Origin: an uncultured Opitutia bacterium
Lineage (GTDB): Bacteria > Verrucomicrobiota > Verrucomicrobiia > Opitutales > UBA953
Direction of reading: 5' to 3'
DNA: 13,996 nucleotides
NCBI GenBank assembly: GCA_903929325.1
Contig: CAIYUD010000169.1
Location: 1-13,996 of the forward strand
The notes beneath the pieces are model-generated. The model searched no databases, was not told the DNA's origin, and saw nothing but the letters and a program-made list of their open reading frames with translations. This document shows positions 1 to 6,714 of the stretch, in pieces (positions within the stretch are counted from its first letter, which is position 1; each line of letters begins with the position of its first letter). Made by a program: the position numbers and the translations under genes.

Positions 1-327
1 CGTCTCTGGGAGCGTTTAGTGCAAACAGCTGGTATTTCCGAAGGGATGACGTGGGCAAACTTGAGCGCCGAAGGTGCCCAATCACTCTGCCATTGGTTAA
101 CATCAGCCGAATTACCCGTCAGCGGAAAGAGTACCCATAAAGAAGAGTTTGTAACATGTGGCGGCGTCCGCCTCCGTGAAGTCGACTTTCGCACCATGGA
201 AAGCAAAGTGACCCCAGGGCTATTCTTTGCAGGTGAAGTACTCGATATCGATGGCGTGACGGGGGGCTTTAATTTCCAGGCAGCGTGGACGACAGGGTGG
301 ATCGCCGGACAGTCAGCCGCAGAATAA
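1..327 (+). CDS. HI0933/YhiN-type NAD(P)/FAD-dependent oxidoreductase, C-terminal part
   Basis: This is the C-terminal 108 residues of a flavoprotein whose start lies outside the window. Frame 1 is open from the first base to the TAA at 325-327, so the GTG at 19 is probably internal. The segment EEFVTCGGVRLREVDFRTME followed by PGLFFAGEVLDIDGVTGGFN is typical of the HI0933/YhiN (BaiN-like) family, where the GE-x-L-D-x-D-G-x-x-G-G block contacts FAD and the last helix closes the nucleotide-binding fold. Members are around 400 residues long and their physiological substrate is usually unknown. There is no terminator in the short gap before the ABC-F gene, so co-transcription is possible. Family assignment is firm; the function is not known. 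Confidence 0.85.
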   Translation, partial: RLWERLVQTAGISEGMTWANLSAEGAQSLCHWLTSAELPVSGKSTHKEEFVTCGGVRLREVDFRTMESKVTPGLFFAGEVLDIDGVTGGFNFQAAWTTGWIAGQSAAE

Positions 328-385
328 AGCGAGGATTACGCCTTTAGTCTTTAGTTCTGAGGCTTTGTTCTCTTTACCCAAGTCT

Positions 386-2233
386 GTGCTTACCATTTCC
401 AACATCTCGAAGTCCTATGGACCGAAGGAGCTTTTCTCCGAAGTGACGCTAAGCATTAGCCGTCGGGAGCGCCTCGGGCTCGTTGGTGCGAATGGTGCCG
501 GAAAATCCACCCTCTTCCGGATCATCCTCGGCACTGAAGAACCAGACACAGGATCTGCCGAATGGGAACGTGGTTCTGACTTTGGTTTCTTACCGCAAGA
601 AAGCGCCCCGGTTGGCGATGAAACAATTATTGAAATTGCCACAGCTGGTAGCGCCTTCCAGGCAGGCGATCCTTACGACATCGATTGGTCACTGGAACCC
701 CGGGCCAAAAAAGTTCTGGCGGGTCTTGGATTCCGCGATGGCGATTTCGATCTTCCCGCCAAAACCTTCTCGGGTGGTTGGGTGATGCGCGCTCACTTAG
801 CACGACTCCTCGTCAGCGAGCCGACATTACTTCTTCTCGACGAACCAACCAATCACCTCGACCTCGAAGCCCTGCTTTGGTTTCAAGAGTATCTTACACG
901 CTACCCAGGTGGCCTTGTGGTTATCTCACACGACCGTGCCTTCTTAAACGCCCTCTGTAATGGCATGCTTGAGCTGCGCGGTGGACGTCTCCATCGCTAC
1001 CAAGGCAACTATGACGCCTTCCTTCTGGAACGTGTAGCGCGCAAAGAGCAACAGGCCTCCGCCTATCGCAACAGCCAACGCGAGATTGCCCACCTCCAAA
1101 CGTTCGTGGATCGCTTTGGCGCCAAGGCCTCGATGGCTTCGCGGGCGAAGTCGAAAGAGAAACAAATTGAGCGTCTCGAAGCAAAAGCTCCGGAAGAACC
1201 TGAAGACGACCTTAAGCGCATTCACTTCCGCTTCCCGCAGCCACCGCGTTCAGGCCTGAAGGTGATGAAGATGAAACATGTGCAACAGGCCTACGGAGAC
1301 CATGAAGTTTACCGCGACCTCAACCTTGAACTCGAGCGTGGTGACCGGATTGTCCTAGTCGGACCCAATGGTGCCGGCAAATCCACCTTGCTCAAAATCA
1401 TGGCGGGTGCAGTTCCGATTCAAGGCGGGGAACGCGAGATCGGGAGCAATGTACACATCGGTTATTTCGCGCAAAATCGCCTCGATAACTTAAACACCAA
1501 AGTCTCCGTGTTGGAGAATGTCATGGAGATGCGCACGGCCGACTACCCCCTGACCGAAGAACACGCTCGGGCGGTGCTGGGCGCATTCCTCTTCCGTAAA
1601 GACGACGTCTACAAACCTGTCCATGTACTTTCCGGTGGTGAAAAATCACGCTTAGCACTCGTGCGTCTTCTGGTGCGACCTCCCAATGTCTTATTGATGG
1701 ACGAACCGACAACGCACTTAGATCTCGTTTCAATCGATGCCTTGATTGAAGCGCTCAAAGTTTTCGAAGGCACCCTCGTCTTCATTAGTCACGACGTTCA
1801 CTTCATCCGCGCAATTGCCAGTAAGGTCATCCACGTCCACTCAGGACGGATTACCCCATATGCAGGTGGCTATGATTACTACCTCGAGAAATCGAAGGCC
1901 AAAGGTGAACGTGAAGCTCTCACCGCAGGGCTCACCGATGCACGCCCGGTGCAAAATCGCCCTGCAACGCCTGCAGCAAGTGCGCCGGCAAAGAATGTCC
2001 AACTCGACCCGAAGGCACGTAAGCGTCTGGAAAAAGAAGTGGCTGCCCTCGAATCAACCGTGGCCAAACTTGAATCCGAGCAGGCAGAAATTGCCGCCGA
2101 ACTTCAGCTGCCAGCCACTTACGCCAACCCCACCCGGGCCAAAGAGCTGAATATGCGCCTAACCGAAGTTACCGCTAAGGCCGAGGCTGCGACGACCGAA
2201 TGGGCAGCGAAGTCAGCGGAATTAGCAGGTTAA
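386..2233 (+). CDS. ABC-F family ATPase, YheS/YdiF-like ribosome-associated factor
   Basis: Soluble protein with two ATPase domains and no membrane segments. ABC-F proteins bind the ribosomal E site and act on stalled or idle peptidyl-tRNA complexes. Numbered from GTG 386 (615 residues): Walker A at 34-42 (GANGAGKST) and 326-334 (GPNGAGKST), signatures FSGGW at 128-132 and LSGGE at 415-419, Walker B with catalytic Glu in DEPTNHLD (152-159) and DEPTTHLD (439-446). The helical linker at about 224-270, with DRFGAKASMASRAKSKEK, matches the P-site tRNA interaction motif and resembles YheS/ABCF3 more than EttA. A charged coiled coil at about 540-615 resembles the Uup C-terminal domain. The frame extends upstream to TTG 365; GTG 386 is preferred because it gives the usual MLTISNISKSYG opening. 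efp follows 74 nt downstream. The exact subfamily is uncertain. Confidence 0.9.
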   Translation: MLTISNISKSYGPKELFSEVTLSISRRERLGLVGANGAGKSTLFRIILGTEEPDTGSAEWERGSDFGFLPQESAPVGDETIIEIATAGSAFQAGDPYDIDWSLEPRAKKVLAGLGFRDGDFDLPAKTFSGGWVMRAHLARLLVSEPTLLLLDEPTNHLDLEALLWFQEYLTRYPGGLVVISHDRAFLNALCNGMLELRGGRLHRYQGNYDAFLLERVARKEQQASAYRNSQREIAHLQTFVDRFGAKASMASRAKSKEKQIERLEAKAPEEPEDDLKRIHFRFPQPPRSGLKVMKMKHVQQAYGDHEVYRDLNLELERGDRIVLVGPNGAGKSTLLKIMAGAVPIQGGEREIGSNVHIGYFAQNRLDNLNTKVSVLENVMEMRTADYPLTEEHARAVLGAFLFRKDDVYKPVHVLSGGEKSRLALVRLLVRPPNVLLMDEPTTHLDLVSIDALIEALKVFEGTLVFISHDVHFIRAIASKVIHVHSGRITPYAGGYDYYLEKSKAKGEREALTAGLTDARPVQNRPATPAASAPAKNVQLDPKARKRLEKEVAALESTVAKLESEQAEIAAELQLPATYANPTRAKELNMRLTEVTAKAEAATTEWAAKSAELAG

Positions 2234-2267
2234 GACCCCTTATAACCACCTAAACTCCCCTATGCGC

Positions 2268-2298
2268 TTGACCACCGGGGGTACGGTCGGCTTTTAAA
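2268..2298 (+). promoter_or_regulatory. Possible efp promoter
   Basis: TTGACC (2268-2273) and an AT-rich TTTAAA (2293-2298) lie 19 nt apart in an otherwise GC-rich 74-nt gap. A start about 7 nt after the -10 would fall near 2305, only a few bases before the efp ATG at 2308, so the leader would be almost absent. The spacing is longer than optimal and each box matches the sigma-70 consensus only partly. No intrinsic terminator separates efp from the ABC-F gene, so read-through is also possible. Confidence 0.35.
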
Positions 2299-2307
2299 TC
2301 TGTTCCT

Positions 2308-2871
2308 ATGGCCAGCCTCCCTGTCAATCGGATCAAGAAGAAGAACATCATTAGCAATAACGGCGAACTTTGCGTCGTGCTGGAGTGCCAAGTGCGCACC
2401 CCGCCGAACAACGCCTCGTATTGTCAAATGGAGGTCCGCTCCATCAAGACTGGCGCCAAGATTCCCATCCGTTGCGGCATCAACGTTTCGTTCGAAGTTT
2501 TTGACAACTCGATCAAGCAGCTCGAGCTCTCTTACGAAGCAGACGGCAGCTATGTCTTCATTGACCCTGCGACTTTCGAAGAGTTCTACGTTTCAGCAAC
2601 ATCACTGGAAGACTCCAAGGAGTTCCTCATCCCTGGTACCACCTACCAAGTCCTCTTTGTTGAAGATAAGCCTATCACCGTCGACCTGCCTCCTTCAGTA
2701 ACCGTCAAGGTTCTCGAAGCTCCTCCCGCTGTTAAAGGTGACACCGCTGGTAACGTCCAAAAAACGGTTACGTGCGAAAACGGTCTTCAGGTCAACGTGC
2801 CGCTCTTCATTAAAGAAGGCGAGATCATCAAGGTCAGCACCGAGAACAAAGAGTATCAAGGCCGCGCCTAA
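2308..2871 (+). CDS. efp: Elongation factor P, with Asn at the loop tip
   Basis: Cytosolic translation factor of 187 residues (E. coli 188) that enters the ribosome between P and E sites and speeds peptide bonds at proline runs. All three domains are present: an N-terminal KOW-like barrel, a middle OB domain, and a C-terminal OB domain with the hallmarks KGDTAG, VPLFIKEGEIIKV and a terminal EYQGR. Aligned on the downstream R-x-[LI]-x-TG block, the domain I loop that reads KPGKGQAF in E. coli reads TPPNNASY here. Position 34, the residue modified by EpmA/EpmB or EarP elsewhere, is therefore Asn, flanked by Pro32-Pro33 and Asn35. Neither known Lys nor Arg modification could occur there. ATG 2308 has no Shine-Dalgarno sequence. 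The gene ends at a strong terminator. Confidence 0.95.
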   Translation: MASLPVNRIKKKNIISNNGELCVVLECQVRTPPNNASYCQMEVRSIKTGAKIPIRCGINVSFEVFDNSIKQLELSYEADGSYVFIDPATFEEFYVSATSLEDSKEFLIPGTTYQVLFVEDKPITVDLPPSVTVKVLEAPPAVKGDTAGNVQKTVTCENGLQVNVPLFIKEGEIIKVSTENKEYQGRA

Positions 2872-2891
2872 GCGCTGGCAAATAGACACAG

Positions 2892-2920
2892 AAAAGGCGG
2901 ACATTGCGTCCGCCTTTTTT
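2892..2920 (+). terminator. Intrinsic terminator of efp, nearly symmetrical
   Basis: GGCGGAC (2896-2902) and GTCCGCC (2908-2914) form a perfect 7-bp stem around a 5-nt ATTGC loop. It is extended by AAAA/TTTT and followed by six T. It lies 20 nt after the efp stop. Read on the minus strand, the same hairpin is followed by TTTT, so it can also stop transcripts from the convergent tRNA-Gln gene. Confidence 0.92.
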
Positions 2921-2951
2921 ATTTAGGGTAACCCTCGTTTAAAGGGCTCGC

Positions 2952-3022
2952 TAGTCCGACTAGGATTCGAACCTAGACTAGGTGGACCAAAACCACCTGT
3001 GCTGCCATTACACCATCAGACT
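2952..3022 (-). tRNA. tRNA-Gln (anticodon UUG)
   Basis: The reverse strand folds into a full 71-nt cloverleaf. Acceptor AGTCTGA pairs with TCGGACT (seven pairs including one G-T). The D arm contains GTGTAATGGCAGCAC. The anticodon stem GGTGG/CCACC holds the loop TTTTGGT, placing TTG at positions 34-36. The variable loop is four nt, and the T arm is CTAGG-TTCGAAT-CCTAG. The anticodon reads CAA, and CAG by wobble. The weak first pair A1-T72 fits glutaminyl identity. The 3' CCA is not encoded, so it must be added after transcription. The gene is convergent with efp and divergent from pyrH, with its own promoter upstream. Confidence 0.96.
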
Positions 3023-3032
3023 GCGAGGGGTT

Positions 3033-3062
3033 ATTCCACAAGGTCTAGGGGCAAAGTGTCAA
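3033..3062 (-). promoter_or_regulatory. Promoter of tRNA-Gln
   Basis: On the minus strand a perfect TTGACA (3062-3057) is followed after 18 nt by TGGAAT (3038-3033, four of six consensus bases). The -10 box ends 10 nt before the mature tRNA 5' end at 3022, giving a predicted start near 3026 and a very short 5' leader. This position relative to a tRNA is strong support. Confidence 0.72.
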
Positions 3063-3069
3063 GCGGTGG

Positions 3070-3099
3070 TTGACGGTGGGGAGAGGTTCGTCCTACAAA
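3070..3099 (+). promoter_or_regulatory. Promoter of pyrH, predicting a leaderless mRNA
   Basis: TTGACG (3070-3075) and TACAAA (3094-3099) are 18 nt apart. A start 7 nt downstream of the -10 box is 3106, exactly the A of the pyrH ATG. There is no Shine-Dalgarno sequence before that ATG, which agrees with a leaderless transcript. The -35 box lies only 7 bp from that of the divergent tRNA promoter. Confidence 0.55.
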
Positions 3100-3105
3100 C
3101 CACCC

Positions 3106-3831
3106 ATGCCTACCGCCAAGCCTAAGTACAAAAGAGTCGTGCTCAAGCTGAGCGGGGAAGCCCTCCGCAATGATAAGACGGGGGAATCGATTGATTCGAC
3201 CGTCTTGGACCGTTTGGCCGCCGAACTTAAGGCCGTCCGCTCCTTGGGCACCCAGGTCGCCGTCGTCGTGGGTGGTGGCAACATCTTCCGGGGGCTAGCT
3301 GGCGCCCAAGCCAACGGCACTGACCGCACCACGGGAGATAACATGGGCATGCTCGCGACGGTCATTAATGGACTCGCCCTCATGGACCGACTCGAAAAAC
3401 ACGGCCTCGATGTGCGCGTCATGACCGCCATCCCGATGGACCGGATCGCTGAACCGTTTATCCAACGTCGGGCCACCCAACACCTCGAGCGTGGCCGGGT
3501 CGTTATCTTCGTCGCAGGAACCGGCAACCCCTACTGCACAACCGACTACGCTTCCGCACTTCGAGCCAATGAAGTCGGCGCTGACATCATCTTAAAGGCC
3601 ACCAAGGTTGACGGTATCTACGATAAAGACCCCGTGAAGCATAAGGATGCTAAACGCTATAAGAAGGTTTCCTTCGCTGAAGCTATCTCGAAGCGACTCG
3701 GCGTGATGGATGCCGAAGCCTTCTCACTCTGCGAAGCCAACCGTATTCCCATTCTCGTCTTCTCGATGAATCAAAAGGAATCCGTGCGTAGCGCGATTAA
3801 AGGCGAAAACATTGGCACGCTCGTCAGCTAA
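3106..3831 (+). CDS. pyrH: UMP kinase (uridylate kinase)
   Basis: Cytosolic kinase of the amino-acid kinase fold that makes UDP from UMP and ATP in pyrimidine nucleotide synthesis; the family is hexameric and often regulated by GTP and UTP. Landmarks: KLSGEA (14-19) for phosphate binding, GGGNIFRG (56-63), GDNMG (77-81) and AGTGNPYCTTD (137-147) for UMP, and KATKVDGIYDKDP (164-176) for the nucleotide base and ATP. From ATG 3106 the protein has 241 residues, the same as E. coli PyrH, and opens MPTAKPKYKRVVLKLSGEA. An in-frame TTG at 3070 would add 12 residues without family support and overlaps the promoter. frr follows 22 nt downstream, the common pyrH-frr pair. tsf, often upstream elsewhere, is replaced here by a divergent tRNA gene. 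Confidence 0.97.
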   Translation: MPTAKPKYKRVVLKLSGEALRNDKTGESIDSTVLDRLAAELKAVRSLGTQVAVVVGGGNIFRGLAGAQANGTDRTTGDNMGMLATVINGLALMDRLEKHGLDVRVMTAIPMDRIAEPFIQRRATQHLERGRVVIFVAGTGNPYCTTDYASALRANEVGADIILKATKVDGIYDKDPVKHKDAKRYKKVSFAEAISKRLGVMDAEAFSLCEANRIPILVFSMNQKESVRSAIKGENIGTLVS

Positions 3832-3853
3832 TTTTCTCACAAAACTTTATACC

Positions 3854-4420
3854 ATGGATCTCAAAAAAATCATCGCCGACGGAGCTAACTCAATGAAGAA
3901 GGCCGTCGAGTGGACTCAGCATGAATTAGCGACCCTCCACACCGGCAAAGCCTCACCTTCAATGATTGAGAACATCAATGTTCACATCGAATCCTACGGC
4001 ATGTCGCAGCGCCTGAAGGACATGTCTGCCATCACCACGCCAGACGCCCGCTCAATCACTGTCACACCTTTCGATAAGGCCGTAATGGAAGATATCCGTA
4101 AAGCTATCCAATCCGCTAACATCGGTATCAACCCTATCCCACAAGGAAACTTCCTCCGTTGCCCTGTTCCAGAACTTACCGGTGAACGTCGCGTGGAATT
4201 AGCGAAAGTTGCTCATCAACGCGCCGAAGAAGGTCGCGTGCGCATTCGCAATGCCCGCCGCGACTGCCTAGAGTCGATCAAGAAAGCGCACAAAGACAAG
4301 TTGATCACTGACGACGACCTGAAGCGTGCTGAAAAAGAAGTGCAGGCCAGCACGGATGCCCAAGGCAAAGAAATTGATCGTATCGTCAAGGCGAAGGAAG
4401 CTGACCTCGGCACCGTCTAA
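3854..4420 (+). CDS. frr: Ribosome recycling factor
   Basis: RRF works with EF-G to split the post-termination ribosome. The 188-residue protein (E. coli 185) has the two-domain tRNA-like form: helices forming the three-helix bundle at both ends, with a small domain inserted at about residues 30-105. HTGKASP (29-35) and RVRIRNARRD (128-137) are the conserved tip and arginine helix that touch the 50S subunit. The usual RTGRASP Arg is Lys here, a mild change. ATG 3854 is chosen because MDLKKIIADGANSMKKAV matches the family N terminus; the frame stays open upstream into the end of pyrH. It lies 22 nt after pyrH with no terminator, so the two are probably one operon. There is no Shine-Dalgarno sequence before the start. 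Confidence 0.97.
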   Translation: MDLKKIIADGANSMKKAVEWTQHELATLHTGKASPSMIENINVHIESYGMSQRLKDMSAITTPDARSITVTPFDKAVMEDIRKAIQSANIGINPIPQGNFLRCPVPELTGERRVELAKVAHQRAEEGRVRIRNARRDCLESIKKAHKDKLITDDDLKRAEKEVQASTDAQGKEIDRIVKAKEADLGTV

Positions 4421-4427
4421 TCACCCT

Positions 4428-4467
4428 TGGCTGTAACCAAGCGATCGCATTGATCGCTCAACAGCCA
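4428..4467 (+). promoter_or_regulatory. Two-tier inverted repeat upstream of sucC
   Basis: The outer arms TGGCTGT (4428-4434) and ACAGCCA (4461-4467) enclose a second perfect pair AGCGATC (4440-4446) and GATCGCT (4452-4458) with a 5-nt GCATT loop. The internal loop is asymmetric, five nt against two. The inner left arm contains the palindrome GCGATCGC. It starts 7 nt after the frr stop and ends 18 nt before the sucC ATG. No T run follows directly, so it is not a classic terminator. It overlaps the only -35-like box of sucC (TTGATC, 4450-4455), so it may be an operator, attenuator or processing hairpin. Function is inferred from position only. Confidence 0.55.
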
Positions 4468-4477
4468 TCCCTATCTT
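4450..4477 (+). promoter_or_regulatory. Weak candidate sucC promoter
   Basis: TTGATC (4450-4455) and TATCTT (4472-4477) are spaced by 16 nt, each matching four of six sigma-70 bases. A start near 4484 would lie 2 nt before the ATG at 4486, again a near-leaderless arrangement, and no Shine-Dalgarno sequence is present. The -35 lies inside the inverted repeat at 4428-4467. The match is weak; sucC could also be read through from pyrH-frr. Confidence 0.3.
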
Positions 4478-4485
4478 TTAAACGA

Positions 4486-5697
4486 ATGAACATCCACGAG
4501 TATCAAGCCAAAGCTCTCTTTGAGCAGTTTGGCGTAGCCGTTCCCAAAGGTGCCACCGCCCAAAACGCTTCTGAATTCGAAGCTGCACTGGCGAAGCTCA
4601 ATGGGGCTGATGGCTATATGGTGAAGTCGCAAATCCACGCGGGTGGACGCGGCAAAGGCACATTTACGAATGGATTCAAAGGTGGCGTTAAGTTTTCGGC
4701 AAACAAGGAGAAGGCATTAGAGAATGCTAAGGCCATGCTCGGCAATACCCTCGTCACCGCTCAAACCGGTGCTGAAGGTCGTAAAGTTCAAACCATTTAT
4801 TTCACCGAGGCGGCTAACCTCGGTAAGCGTGCCGATGGACGTGACGATGAATACTACCTCGCCATCCTCCTCGACCGCGCCACCTCACGCCCTGTCATTG
4901 TGGCTTCGACTGAAGGCGGTATGGAAATTGAACACGTAGCTCACGCCACGCCTGAGCGTATCTTTAAAGTCCACGTCGATCCTGCGGTTGGCCTGCAAGC
5001 ATTCCAAGCCCGCCAAATCGCCTTCGCACTCGGCTTCTCCGGTGATCTCTTCAAGCAGTGCGTCACGCTCGTCACTAAGCTTTACCATTTCTACTGGGAG
5101 AAGGACTGTGCGATGGTCGAAGTGAATCCTTTGCTCGTTACCAAAGAAGGCAAGTTGCTCGCGCTCGACGCCAAAGTCTCTTTCGACGACAACGCTACTT
5201 ACCGTCATCCCGACGTCGTTGCCTTACGCGACCTCAACGAGGAAGACTCTAAAGAAATCGAAGCTTCCAAGTTCGGCCTCTCGTACATCGCGCTCGACGG
5301 CAGCATCGCCTGTCTCGTCAACGGTGCCGGTCTGGCCATGTCCACGATGGACATCATTCAGCACTTCGGTGGTAAGCCCGCCAACTTCCTCGACGTCGGC
5401 GGTGGTGCCTCCAAGGACCAAGTCACGGCGGCCTTTAAGATTATTCTCGGTGACCCCAATGTGAAGGGGATCTTGGTTAACATCTTCGGCGGTATCATGG
5501 ACTGTGATGTCATTGCCCAGGGTATCGTCGCTGCAGCCCGCGAGACCGGCCTTACCCTCCCCCTCGTCGTTCGCCTCGAAGGTAACAACGTTGCTGCGGG
5601 TAAAGCGACGCTCGCTGCGAGCGGACTCAAGCTCGTCTCGGGCGACTCCATGGCCGATGCCGCCCAAAAAATTGTCGCGCTCGTCGCCAAGCAATAA
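4486..5697 (+). CDS. sucC: Succinyl-CoA synthetase (succinate-CoA ligase), beta subunit
   Basis: Beta subunit of the TCA-cycle enzyme that converts succinyl-CoA, phosphate and NDP to succinate, CoA and NTP. It carries the ATP-grasp nucleotide site and the succinate-binding domain. The 403 residues (E. coli 388) open MNIHEYQAKALFEQFGV, the family N terminus, which fixes the start at ATG 4486 rather than the in-frame TTG 4450. Visible motifs: HAGGRGKG (51-58) in the ATP-grasp domain, MVEVNPLL (210-217) for Mg-nucleotide binding, FLDVGGGA, and NIFGGIMDCD (332-341), the C-terminal ligase signature. ATP or GDP preference cannot be read by eye. sucD starts 10 nt after the stop, so the subunits are co-transcribed and probably co-assembled. 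Confidence 0.97.
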   Translation: MNIHEYQAKALFEQFGVAVPKGATAQNASEFEAALAKLNGADGYMVKSQIHAGGRGKGTFTNGFKGGVKFSANKEKALENAKAMLGNTLVTAQTGAEGRKVQTIYFTEAANLGKRADGRDDEYYLAILLDRATSRPVIVASTEGGMEIEHVAHATPERIFKVHVDPAVGLQAFQARQIAFALGFSGDLFKQCVTLVTKLYHFYWEKDCAMVEVNPLLVTKEGKLLALDAKVSFDDNATYRHPDVVALRDLNEEDSKEIEASKFGLSYIALDGSIACLVNGAGLAMSTMDIIQHFGGKPANFLDVGGGASKDQVTAAFKIILGDPNVKGILVNIFGGIMDCDVIAQGIVAAARETGLTLPLVVRLEGNNVAAGKATLAASGLKLVSGDSMADAAQKIVALVAKQ

Positions 5698-5707
5698 CTG
5701 AACTTCC

Positions 5708-6616
5708 ATGTCTATCTTCGTTAACGAAAAAACACGCGTCGTCGTCCAAGGTATTACGGGCGACTTCGGTGGCCGTCACGCCAAGCTATCCTTGGACTAC
5801 GGCACACAGGTCGTTGCAGGCGTCACCCCTGGCAAAGGCGGCCAAGTCTTTGAACACGGCGGCAAAAAAGTTCCCATCTTTAATACGGTTGCCGATGCTA
5901 AACGCGAAACTGGCGCGACTGTTTCCGCAATCTTCGTACCACCGCCTTTTGCTGCTGACGCTATCTTGGAGTGCGTCGACGCCGATCTCGACCTCGCCGT
6001 CGCCATCACCGAAGGCATCCCTGTGAAAGACATGATCCGCGCCAAGCGAGCCATGGAAGGTCGTCGCACCCGTCTCATCGGACCGAACTGCCCTGGTATC
6101 GTCACGCCCGGCACCGGCGACAAGTCCCACGGCGGCTGCCGCATCGGCATCGCCCCCGGCTACATCCACAAGCGCGGCTCCGTCGGCGTCGTCTCCCGCT
6201 CCGGCACGCTCACTTACGAAGCTGTCTGGCAATTAACTTCAAAGGGCCATGGCCAGTCGACGTGTGTCGGTATCGGCGGCGACCCTGTCAACGGGACTTC
6301 GCATCTCGACGTCATTAAGCTCTTCAACGAAGACCCAGAGACCGAGGCTATCATCCTTATTGGTGAAATTGGCGGCAGCGCCGAAGTCGAAGCTGCTCGC
6401 TGGATCAAGGCGAACTGTAAGAAGCCTGTCGCGGGATTCATCGCTGGTGCCACTGCCCCAGCCGGACGTCGCATGGGCCACGCCGGAGCTGTCATTGGCG
6501 GCGCAGACGACACCGCTGACGCCAAGATTCGCATCTTCCGCGAGTGTGGTATCGAGGTTGCGCAGACGCCGTCCGACATGGCCGACGCCTTGCTCCGCGT
6601 TTGGAAGAAACGCTAA
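5708..6616 (+). CDS. sucD: Succinyl-CoA synthetase, alpha subunit
   Basis: Alpha subunit that binds CoA and carries the phosphohistidine intermediate. The 302 residues compare with 289 in E. coli. The N-terminal Rossmann-like CoA domain shows QGITGDFGGRHAKLSLDYGT and GVTPGKGG (38-45); GPNCPGIVTPG and SRSGTLTYE follow. The active-site His is His258 in RRMGHAGA, equivalent to E. coli His246. FVPPPF places three prolines at 78-80, a typical EF-P-dependent pause site, notable given the unusual EF-P nearby. ATG 5708 matches the family N terminus. The gap from sucC is 10 nt without a Shine-Dalgarno sequence. A strong terminator follows 19 nt after the stop. Confidence 0.97.
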   Translation: MSIFVNEKTRVVVQGITGDFGGRHAKLSLDYGTQVVAGVTPGKGGQVFEHGGKKVPIFNTVADAKRETGATVSAIFVPPPFAADAILECVDADLDLAVAITEGIPVKDMIRAKRAMEGRRTRLIGPNCPGIVTPGTGDKSHGGCRIGIAPGYIHKRGSVGVVSRSGTLTYEAVWQLTSKGHGQSTCVGIGGDPVNGTSHLDVIKLFNEDPETEAIILIGEIGGSAEVEAARWIKANCKKPVAGFIAGATAPAGRRMGHAGAVIGGADDTADAKIRIFRECGIEVAQTPSDMADALLRVWKKR

Positions 6617-6635
6617 GCCGAATCCGACTTAAGTA

Positions 6636-6666
6636 AAAAAGGCCCGGCTCATCGCCGGGTCTTTTT
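6636..6666 (+). terminator. Intrinsic terminator of sucCD
   Basis: CCCGGC (6643-6648) and GCCGGG (6654-6659) pair around a 5-nt TCATC loop. The stem is extended by G-T and G-C pairs and an A5/T5 stretch, then runs into TTTTTG. It closes the housekeeping block and separates it from the secreted-protein genes. Confidence 0.92.
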
Positions 6667-6714
6667 GTTTGTTCGGAAACTAGTCTTCAATTTGGCTGTC
6701 TGTATTCGCACACC

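Noticed and set aside
365..385. TTG start for the ABC-F gene, seven codons upstream
   Set aside because: The added residues have no family counterpart and GTG 386 gives the standard ABC-F N terminus; GAGG near 360 is too close to the TTG.
3070..3105. TTG start for pyrH
   Set aside because: It would add 12 non-conserved residues and place coding sequence over a good promoter; ATG 3106 gives the family length.
5224..5709. 161-codon open frame antisense to sucC
   Set aside because: It lies wholly within a firmly identified gene, and its composition is that of a complementary-strand shadow.
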